Below are positions 56,358 through 64,000 of a stretch of DNA of 64,000 bases, one piece after another (positions within the stretch are counted from its first letter, which is position 1; the number at the start of each line of letters is the position of its first letter). The DNA comes from Lagierella massiliensis (GTDB taxonomy: Bacteria; Bacillota; Clostridia; Tissierellales; Peptoniphilaceae). The notes beneath the pieces were generated by a model that had not been told where the DNA came from, did not search any database, and was given only the letters and a program-made list of their open reading frames with translations. Both the position numbers and the translations under genes were made by a program. Location: assembly GCA_030532135.1 (NCBI GenBank), contig JAUNLT010000004.1:1-64000 (forward strand), read 5' to 3'.

Positions 56358-57045
56358 CAAAACTAACCTCTATTTCTTTATATAACTCTATATTGTTCCT
56401 TGTTACTATACTATTATAAGCTTTTACCATAACCCCATGTTCATAAGCCTTTATTAGCAAATTAGAAAAAAGAGGATCCATTTTAAAGTGGGGAACCAGT
56501 AGAGAAACTTCTTTTAATTGGATAACAAATATAATAATTGCTCCATATCCATCCTTTACAGCCTGAATAAGTTCCTCTAAGTGTTTAGTTCCTCTCTTAG
56601 TTGGAGCACCAGGAAAAGCAGCAATTCCATTAGACTCTAAGGAAACTCCCTTCACCTCTAAAAAGTAATCCTTTTTATATTTTTGAGAATAAAACGAAAT
56701 ATCAAATCTTGAAGTTAGGTACTTGACTTCTCGCTTAATATTAATAGGATTTAATTCACTTAAGATATACTTTTCTACCAACCCTTTGTATACTAGATCA
56801 TTTGTTATAACGGAATCTAAATTTATCAACTTGTTAAATTTAAGAGCTGAAATTAGTGTATATTTTGTTTTTCTATTAGGATTATTTGTTTTTTGTACAT
56901 AGCAAAGTACTCCTGGTTGAAATATTTCTTTACATCTAGAAGTATTTTTTATGTGGACAAGGTTTAATTTATTCTCAACAAAAATAAGAGCTAAAAATCT
57001 ATTTAATCGACGAACAAAAATACCTTTATATATATTTTGATACAT
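56326..57045 (-). CDS. sfsA: SfsA family DNA/RNA nuclease-like protein
   Basis: 239 aa. N-terminal OB-like part (KGIFVRRLNRFLALIFVEN, VHIKNTSRCKEIFQPG) and C-terminal PD-(D/E)xK-like nuclease domain with RFDISFY, FLEVKGVSL and FPGAPTKRGTKHLEEL. The usual family motif is FPDAPTxRG, so the Asp is Gly here. First described as sugar fermentation stimulation protein in E. coli; nuclease activity is suggested for the family. GAGGGATATTA precedes the ATG. Divergent from the next gene with 62 bases between. Confidence 0.88.
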   Translation of the reverse strand: MYQNIYKGIFVRRLNRFLALIFVENKLNLVHIKNTSRCKEIFQPGVLCYVQKTNNPNRKTKYTLISALKFNKLINLDSVITNDLVYKGLVEKYILSELNPINIKREVKYLTSRFDISFYSQKYKKDYFLEVKGVSLESNGIAAFPGAPTKRGTKHLEELIQAVKDGYGAIIIFVIQLKEVSLLVPHFKMDPLFSNLLIKAYEHGVMVKAYNSIVTRNNIELYKEIEVSFDEKYSNNFRI

Positions 57046-57107
57046 TAATATCCCTCATTGCTTTTATGGTAATAATATTATATACTAAAACGCACAAGGT
57101 GAATAAT

Positions 57108-57548
57108 ATGGATATAAGAATTACATTTGATGAAACTTTTGATTTAGAGTGTAGTGGTTTAGTTTTTTTTTCAGAGAACTCACTTCTAGATGAATCTACT
57201 AATAAATTAATTGATAAGGCAGGAGATAGAATTATTGAACCCTTAAGTAAAATTGGAAGCATACCTACTGGAGAAGTCAAGGTTATTCCAGGGTTTGATT
57301 TAAATCAACTTTATATTTTTTTAACTGTACTACCTGAAAATCTCGATAGTGATTTAAATAAAAAACTATTTAAAGATTCTTTAGACAAATTAATTAAACT
57401 AGCTAATGAATATGATATTGATTCAATAGCAATTAATTTGGTATATTTAAAAGAGAGATATGGAGAGCAGTACATTGAAAACCTTAATAGAGTTCTGCGT
57501 TCAAAGGAATATAAATTTAACGACTTAGTAGTATTCTTATATAGGTAA
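57108..57548 (+). CDS. Degenerate macro-domain-like protein
   Basis: 146 aa, not confidently assigned. It resembles a macro (ADP-ribose-binding) domain along its length: FFSENSLLDESTNKLIDKAG aligns by eye with the NAAN-x-LL-G-G-GVD-AIH-AG loop, SIPTGEVKVIPGFDLNQLYI with the family's GEA-ITxGYNLP-KYVIH strand, and the helix LFKDSLDKLIKLANEYDIDS with the following helix. The key NAAN and glycine-rich binding residues are not conserved, so ADP-ribose binding is doubtful. AAGGTGAATAAT before ATG 57108 decides the start (the frame opens at 57066). No signal peptide. Divergent from sfsA. Confidence 0.6.
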   Translation: MDIRITFDETFDLECSGLVFFSENSLLDESTNKLIDKAGDRIIEPLSKIGSIPTGEVKVIPGFDLNQLYIFLTVLPENLDSDLNKKLFKDSLDKLIKLANEYDIDSIAINLVYLKERYGEQYIENLNRVLRSKEYKFNDLVVFLYR

Positions 57549-57628
57549 CTCAATTGACTTTTAAGTTATATTTTGATAACATTTAATAGCAGTTAATGTA
57601 AAATTAACAATAGAAAGGATGTTTTACT

Positions 57629-58261
57629 ATATTACCTGAATCACATATATTAATAGCCAATAGACTCACTGACAATATTCAAAGAGACTTTGGCATTAAT
57701 CTAAGTAAAAAATGGTTAGCATGGGGAGCGGTTTGTCCTGATGTTTTACCACAGTATAAAATTGTTAGACATTATAAAGAATATAGTGAAGATTTCTTGG
57801 TAAATGAAATAGTAAGTTTAATCTACTTATCTAGGTTTTTTGACTTTAAAAACATGGATAGGTTTAAGAAAAGATATATTTCAAGAAAAATTGGAGTAAT
57901 AAGTCATTTCTTAAGTGATTATATGTGTTTACCACATAAAGAAAATTGGACTTTCGACAAATCATTTGTTGATCATTACAAATACGAGAAGGATTTAAAT
58001 AAATATGCTAAATCCCATGAATTTACAGAAAATATTATAGGTGTTAAACCTATTGATTTATATGAAGATGAAACAATTCACTTAAAGGAATTGGTAATTA
58101 ATTATATTGACCAGGTTGAGAAAGAATATTCAAAATCTGTATCTTTTAAGAGAGACTTGGATTTTGCGTTAAATCTAAGTTTTAATATGTCCTCTTTTAT
58201 ATTGGAAGTTGCGCAAGCTCTTGCAACAGAAAAGGATTTGAGATACTCTTTCGTATTCTAG
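57629..58261 (+). CDS. Zinc-dependent phospholipase C-like protein, apparent AUA start
   Basis: 210 aa if read from ATA 57629. The product begins (M)LPESHILIANRL and contains WLAWGAVCPDVLPQY, IVRHYKEYSEDF and GVISHFLSDYMCLPHKENW, a pattern of His and Asp residues matching the Zn_dep_PLPC family (PF00882), whose bacterial members in clostridia are mostly uncharacterised. There is no ATG, GTG or TTG in this frame before TTG 57797, which would remove the first 56 residues including several of the putative metal ligands. AAAGGATG at 57614-57621 lies seven bases before ATA 57629. No signal peptide, so probably cytoplasmic. The next gene follows after 24 bases. Confidence 0.7.
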   Translation: MLPESHILIANRLTDNIQRDFGINLSKKWLAWGAVCPDVLPQYKIVRHYKEYSEDFLVNEIVSLIYLSRFFDFKNMDRFKKRYISRKIGVISHFLSDYMCLPHKENWTFDKSFVDHYKYEKDLNKYAKSHEFTENIIGVKPIDLYEDETIHLKELVINYIDQVEKEYSKSVSFKRDLDFALNLSFNMSSFILEVAQALATEKDLRYSFVF

Positions 58262-58285
58262 TCAATAGGCTATACAGGAGGAGTT

Positions 58286-59011
58286 ATGCATCTTGCTAAG
58301 AAAAAAGAAGACAAGTTAAAAGAAGAATTAAAGTCTAGATTTCTCTACCAAGATGATTTAGACTCCTTGTACTTATTATTATCTGTTATTGAATCAGAGT
58401 ATGTTTGTAATACTTTAAGACCTAAGTACAGCTGTACTAAAAGAGTGTATAATGCCATTGGGAAATTTTTTCTAAACAGAGAAGACGTTGATGAAATTAA
58501 AGCGGCAGGTGTTAAAATTTTAAATGAGGATCTATCAAGACTTGAATTTGCAATATATTTACAGGCTTATTCGCTAGGATATGAAAATCTACAAGCTGTT
58601 AATTTTGCTGAAAATTATGCACTTAGTAAACTAAGTCCTTCTGAATTAAGAGGAAGAAAGAAGTTATTTCACACTTATAAAGACAAAGATACTAGAGCAG
58701 TAAAAAAACAGACTGTATATAGTATAAATAATTACAAAGAGTTTGAAAAAGGAACTGAAAAATTAGTAGATAAATACTTTGACAAAGTAATTAAAGATAA
58801 AATCTATTATCTTAATAAGTACTTAGATAAACAACTTATATTTAGGTTTGATGGTGTAAACACTTATATTGTAGAAGAACGGTTTATAACTTTAAAAGAA
58901 TTGGAATTGTTATTTGATAAATTATTAAAAACATATATGCGCTCTATAAAATTTCTTTGTAAAGAAGCCATTTGGTTTGGAGTGAATGATAGAGTTTTAA
59001 GTAGGTATTAA
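58286..59011 (+). CDS. Uncharacterised helical protein
   Basis: 241 aa; I do not recognise a family. It is rich in Lys, Leu and Glu, mainly helical by composition, with no signal peptide, membrane segment or Cys cluster and a Lys/Arg-rich middle (SELRGRKKLFHTYKDKD near residue 130). ACAGGAGGAGTT precedes ATG 58286. It is 24 bases after the phospholipase C-like gene and followed by a terminator, so the two are probably co-transcribed. Base composition matches neighbours, so there is no sign of recent transfer. Confidence 0.75.
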   Translation: MHLAKKKEDKLKEELKSRFLYQDDLDSLYLLLSVIESEYVCNTLRPKYSCTKRVYNAIGKFFLNREDVDEIKAAGVKILNEDLSRLEFAIYLQAYSLGYENLQAVNFAENYALSKLSPSELRGRKKLFHTYKDKDTRAVKKQTVYSINNYKEFEKGTEKLVDKYFDKVIKDKIYYLNKYLDKQLIFRFDGVNTYIVEERFITLKELELLFDKLLKTYMRSIKFLCKEAIWFGVNDRVLSRY

Positions 59012-59030
59012 GAGGGGCTACCCTCTTTTT
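59011..59030 (+). terminator. Terminator of the uncharacterised gene pair
   Basis: AGAGGG-GCTA-CCCTCT followed by TTTTT, overlapping the stop codon of the preceding gene. Confidence 0.8.
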
Positions 59031-59112
59031 GTTTTGTATTGTAAAAATTAAGCTATGAAAGATTTTCCATTAGTATAAAGAAATTTAATCAAGACATTAT
59101 ATTTGTTTTAGG

Positions 59113-59148
59113 ATTACTATAATTAATATGTTAATTATAGTGATTTTT
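59113..59148 (+). terminator. Second, orphan terminator before ruvC
   Basis: ATTACTATAATTAA (59113-59126), loop TATG, TTAATTATAGTGAT (59131-59144), a 14-bp stem with one G-T, then T5. No ORF lies between it and the previous terminator 80 bases upstream. Confidence 0.7.
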
Positions 59149-59201
59149 ATAAGTAAATTATTGGGTTTTAATTTATGGTAAAATTATATAGAGGTGTGGG
59201 T

Positions 59202-59696
59202 TTGAGAGTTTTAGGGATTGATCCTGGAATAGCCATTGTGGGATATTCTGTTTTGGATTATGACAATAATAGGTTGAAATTAATTGAATATGGATGTATA
59301 ACTACTTCTTCAAAATCTAGTTTACCTGATAGGCTAAAGTTCATAGATGAAGAGATGAGTCAAATTATATCAGAATTTAGACCAGAAGATATGGCTATTG
59401 AGGAACTTTTTTTTAACAAGAATGTTAAGACGGCTATAACTGTGGCACAAGCTAGAGGAGTTGAAGTTTTGTCGGGAATTAAAAATGGTCTTAGGGTTTA
59501 TGAATACACACCACTTCAAGTTAAACAAGGTATTGTAGGTTATGGGAGAGCAGAAAAAATACAAGTTCAAGAAGCAGTAAAAAATATTCTTAGACTAGAT
59601 CATATTCCAAAACCTGATGATGCAGCAGATGCAATTGCTATAGCAATTTGTCATTGTTTTGGAAGTAAATTCAAGTACTTATACGAAATGAGGTAA
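59202..59696 (+). CDS. ruvC: Crossover junction endodeoxyribonuclease RuvC
   Basis: Holliday junction resolvase, 164 aa, standard size. Catalytic acidic residues lie in LGIDPGIAIVGYS (first Asp), MAIEELFF (Glu) and KPDDAADAIAIAICH (last Asp and His). The frame extends upstream to ATG 59175, but GAGGTG five bases before TTG 59202 and the normal RuvC N-terminus (MRVLGIDPG) set the start. First gene of a ruvC-ruvA-ruvB-queA-tgt-yajC unit. Confidence 0.95.
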   Translation: MRVLGIDPGIAIVGYSVLDYDNNRLKLIEYGCITTSSKSSLPDRLKFIDEEMSQIISEFRPEDMAIEELFFNKNVKTAITVAQARGVEVLSGIKNGLRVYEYTPLQVKQGIVGYGRAEKIQVQEAVKNILRLDHIPKPDDAADAIAIAICHCFGSKFKYLYEMR

Positions 59697-59700
59697 TAGA

Positions 59701-60291
59701 TTGTACGCATATATAATTGGAGATATAAAGGCAATATTACAAGAAGAAGTAATAATAGAAAATTCTGGAATAGGATATAGAGTTTTTACAACATCTAATA
59801 CTATTTCCAACTTAAACACCTATGAGACCTTTAAATTATATACAGAATACATTGTTAGAGAAGATGGAGTATATTTATATGGATTTTCCACAAAAGAAGA
59901 ATTAGAGCTTTTTAAGATGCTTATTAAGGTTTCTAGTATTGGACCAAAAGTTGCTTTAAGTTTACTATCAACTTTAAATTCTAATGATATAAAATATGCA
60001 ATTCACAGTAACGATGTAAACCTACTTACTAATGCTCCTGGAATTGGAAAAAAAACAGCAGGGCGAATAATTTTAGAGTTGAAAGATAAAATCGGAAAAG
60101 ATTTTGAAGCCCCATCAGATTTTGATGATACGGCTTTAAAAGATGACGATTATACTTTTGCTGTTGAGGCACTTATAAGTCTTGGATATGTAAAAAATGA
60201 TGTTGAAAAAGTCTTAAAGAACCTAGATAGAGAAATGAGGCTTGAAGATAAAATAAAACTAGCTATGAAAAATTTAGAAAATAAGAGGTGA
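59701..60291 (+). CDS. ruvA: Holliday junction DNA helicase subunit RuvA
   Basis: 196 aa tetrameric junction-binding subunit. N-terminal OB domain ([20 protein letters not shown]), a double helix-hairpin-helix region with [12 protein letters not shown] and [19 protein letters not shown], and a C-terminal domain III that contacts RuvB ([18 protein letters not shown]). Start TTG 59701 has GAGG upstream. Overlaps the possible ruvB GTG by four bases. Confidence 0.96.
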   Translation: MYAYIIGDIKAILQEEVIIENSGIGYRVFTTSNTISNLNTYETFKLYTEYIVREDGVYLYGFSTKEELELFKMLIKVSSIGPKVALSLLSTLNSNDIKYAIHSNDVNLLTNAPGIGKKTAGRIILELKDKIGKDFEAPSDFDDTALKDDDYTFAVEALISLGYVKNDVEKVLKNLDREMRLEDKIKLAMKNLENKR

Positions 60292-60296
60292 TAATT

Positions 60297-61304
60297 GTGG
60301 AAGACTCTAATGAGAGAATTGTAGGAAGAAATTTTATCTCTAAAGACGATACAATTGAATACTCTTTACGACCTAAATGGATGAAGGATTATATTGGTCA
60401 AGATAAAGCTAAGAGAAAACTCGAGATATTTATAAAAGCAGCCAAAGAAAGAGAAGAAGCTTTAGATCATGTGTTGCTCCATGGTCCTCCAGGACTTGGA
60501 AAAACTACTCTTGCTAATATTATAGCAAATGAAATGGGTGTAAATCTTAGGATTACAAGTGGTCCTGCAATAGAGAAACCCTCTGATTTAGCGTCAATTT
60601 TAACAAATTTGCAAAAAGACGATGTGCTTTTTATAGATGAAATTCACAGAATAAATAGATCTGTTGAAGAAGTTTTATATCCTGCAATGGAAGACTATGC
60701 GCTAGATATTATAGTTGGGAAAGGACCTTCTGCAAGATCTTTAAGAATAGATTTAGAACATTTTACACTTATTGGTGCAACTACAAGATCAGGACAACTT
60801 ACTTCTCCACTTAGAGATAGATTTGGGGTTTTATTGAATTTAGAGCTATACTCTAATATGGATTTAGCTAAGATTGTAATGAGATCTGCAAAGGTGTTAG
60901 ATGTAGAGATTGACGAAGAAGGAGCGTTGGAAATAGCTACTAGAAGTAGAGGAACTCCAAGAATAGCTAATAGACTTTTGAAAAGAGTAAGAGACTATGC
61001 TCAAGTTATGCACAACGGAAAAATTGATAAGAAAGTTTCTAAGCTTGGACTGGATATGCTTGAGGTAGACAGTCTTGGACTTGATAATGTAGATAAGAAA
61101 ATTATTTTAACAATAATAAATAACTTTAATGGAGGACCCGTTGGACTTGATACTATTGCTGCCTCCACTGGTGAAGAAAGTATTACAATAGAAGATGTAT
61201 ATGAACCGTATTTACTTCAAATAGGATTTATTAATCGTACAAGTAGAGGTAGAGTAATAACAAATAGAGCATTAGATCATTTTAATATAGAATACAAGGA
61301 ATAG
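60297..61304 (+). CDS. ruvB: Holliday junction branch migration ATPase RuvB
   Basis: AAA+ motor, 335 aa. It starts with the typical [20 protein letters not shown] (about residue 22 on). Walker [14 protein letters not shown], Walker [10 protein letters not shown], sensor GATTRSGQL, and a winged helix near the C-terminus ([20 protein letters not shown]). GTG 60297 with AGAGGTG at the right distance is preferred to GTG 60288. Confidence 0.97.
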   Translation: MEDSNERIVGRNFISKDDTIEYSLRPKWMKDYIGQDKAKRKLEIFIKAAKEREEALDHVLLHGPPGLGKTTLANIIANEMGVNLRITSGPAIEKPSDLASILTNLQKDDVLFIDEIHRINRSVEEVLYPAMEDYALDIIVGKGPSARSLRIDLEHFTLIGATTRSGQLTSPLRDRFGVLLNLELYSNMDLAKIVMRSAKVLDVEIDEEGALEIATRSRGTPRIANRLLKRVRDYAQVMHNGKIDKKVSKLGLDMLEVDSLGLDNVDKKIILTIINNFNGGPVGLDTIAASTGEESITIEDVYEPYLLQIGFINRTSRGRVITNRALDHFNIEYKE

Positions 61305-61312
61305 GTGGTTTA

Positions 61313-63467
<2,155 letters not shown>

Positions 63468-63479
63468 AGGAGGAAAAAA

Positions 63480-63791
63480 ATGCCACAACAAATGATGAGC
63501 TCAATAGGCTTTATGGTGGTTGTCTTCGCAGCTATGTATTTTTTCATGATAAGACCTGCTCAAAAGAAAGAAAAAGAAGTGCGAAGAATGAGAGAGGCCT
63601 TAAAAGTTGGAGACAAGGTTATAACAATTGGGGGAATTAAAGGGACTGTGACTAAATTAGGAGATGACTTCGTAGTTATTGAAAGTTCAAATGCAAAAAC
63701 AAAGTTAGAATTTGTGAAGTCAGCCATTGGGACAGTAATAGCTAATGAAACTTCAACACCCTCAAAAGCAAAAGAAGATACTGTAAAATAA
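63480..63791 (+). CDS. yajC: Preprotein translocase subunit YajC
   Basis: 103 aa, one N-terminal membrane helix (about 9-24) followed by MIRPAQKKEKEV and the cytoplasmic SH3-like KVGDKVITIGGIKGTV. It belongs to the SecDF-YajC accessory complex. AAAGGAGGAAAAAA precedes ATG 63480. secD/secF do not follow; the next gene is recJ. Confidence 0.95.
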   Translation: MPQQMMSSIGFMVVVFAAMYFFMIRPAQKKEKEVRRMREALKVGDKVITIGGIKGTVTKLGDDFVVIESSNAKTKLEFVKSAIGTVIANETSTPSKAKEDTVK

Positions 63792-63816
63792 ATGTTACTA
63801 TATATAAATTGAAAGG

Positions 63817-63857
63817 AAAGATAAGATATTTGGATTCAAATATTTTATCTTTTTTTG
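63817..63857 (+). terminator. Terminator between yajC and recJ, overlapping a possible recJ start
   Basis: AAAGATAAGATATTTG (63817-63832), GATT loop, CAAATATTTTATCTTT (63837-63852): a 16-bp stem with one G-T, followed by T4. The TTG at 63830-63832, a candidate recJ start, is inside the stem. Confidence 0.82.
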
Positions 63858-63865
63858 GTAAAAAA

Positions 63866-64000
63866 ATGAATAAATGGTTAATTAGAAAAGCAAATAAAGA
63901 ATACAAAAAAATATCAACAGATTTTAATATAAATAAAGTACTTGCAAAGATAATATCCAATAGGGATATAGAGTATAATCAAATTCCAAAATATTTAAAT
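63866..64000 (+). CDS. recJ: Single-stranded-DNA-specific exonuclease RecJ, N-terminal fragment (runs off the window)
   Basis: The frame is open to the window edge and encodes MNKWLIRKANKEYKKISTDF then NINKVLAKIISNRDIEYNQ, matching the RecJ N-terminus (KWLIR near the start, the helix before the 'ILxNRGI' motif, and IPKYLN like the family's EEFLNP). RecJ is a 5'-3' ssDNA exonuclease of the DHH family in recombination and repair. The start is uncertain: TTG 63830 has AAAGGAAAG upstream but lies in a terminator stem, while ATG 63866 has no good ribosome binding site. The catalytic DHH domain is outside the window. Confidence 0.8.
   Translation, partial: MNKWLIRKANKEYKKISTDFNINKVLAKIISNRDIEYNQIPKYLN

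Noticed and set aside
57797-58261. TTG 57797 as the start of the phospholipase C-like gene
   Set aside because: The conserved N-terminal metal-ligand region is encoded upstream in the same open frame, and this TTG has no ribosome binding site.

Overview
The window is a 64 kb stretch of very AT-rich, gene-dense chromosome from an anaerobic low-GC Firmicute. The gene set suggests an amino-acid-fermenting member of the Tissierellia/Clostridia (Peptoniphilaceae-like, inferred from gene content only). The evidence is a selenocysteine-containing glycine/sarcosine/betaine reductase subunit, a complete glycine cleavage operon with split GcvP, a membrane pyrophosphatase of the K+-dependent class, CWB2 cell-wall-binding repeats and the CdaA-CdaR-GlmM module. 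About nine tenths of the genes are on the + strand. There is no transposase, phage, CRISPR or integrase gene. One RNA gene is present, tRNA-Pro(UGG).

Layout. 1-5.0 kb: grdX-grdE-grdB (with an in-frame UGA for selenocysteine) and a sodium:neurotransmitter-type symporter, a compact amino-acid reduction unit. 5.2-8.3 kb: a Crp/Fnr regulator, phosphate transporter PiT with its PhoU-like partner, and a small transaldolase. 8.3-13.3 kb: rho, rpmE, prmC and prfA, with a pair of half-size chromate transporters between prmC and prfA. 13.4-20.6 kb: folC, murB, a PHP phosphoesterase, rapZ, yvcK, NUDIX and whiA (the Bacillus yvcI-yvcL neighbourhood), interrupted by a convergent serine hydrolase. 20.7-28.6 kb: a two-component system, then gcvT-gcvH-gcvPA-gcvPB-lpdA. 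28.7-37.7 kb: a MoeA-like protein, two PAP2 phosphatases, a YqeY protein, cdaA-cdaR-glmM, DegV, mtnN, and on the minus strand a YczE-like membrane protein and an Asp/Glu racemase. 37.9-48.2 kb: tRNA-Pro, a secreted CWB2-amidase, tig-clpP-clpX-lon and transketolase. 48.3-54.9 kb: secG, the pyrophosphatase, a second two-component system, a CorC/HlyC protein and map. 55.2-59.0 kb: tmcAL and sfsA on the minus strand, then three poorly characterised genes (a degenerate macro-domain-like protein, a Zn-dependent phospholipase C-like protein with no normal start codon, and an unknown helical protein). 59.2-64 kb: ruvC-ruvA-ruvB-queA-tgt-yajC and the start of recJ.

How the genes fit together: glycine is a central metabolite. 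It can be oxidised by the gcv system, and glycine or an N-methylated relative can be reduced by the Grd system, a Stickland-type pairing. The Na+-coupled symporter and a probable Na+-translocating pyrophosphatase point to sodium-based membrane energetics. Most of the rest is conserved housekeeping (translation termination, wall precursor synthesis, c-di-AMP, proteostasis, Holliday junction resolution, queuosine).

I found no clearly new multi-gene system. The items most worth a second look are the selenocysteine codon with a hairpin behind it, the apparent AUA start at 57629, the degenerate macro-domain protein at 57108, the terminator over the recJ start, an orphan terminator at 59113 and a long hairpin between tkt and secG.
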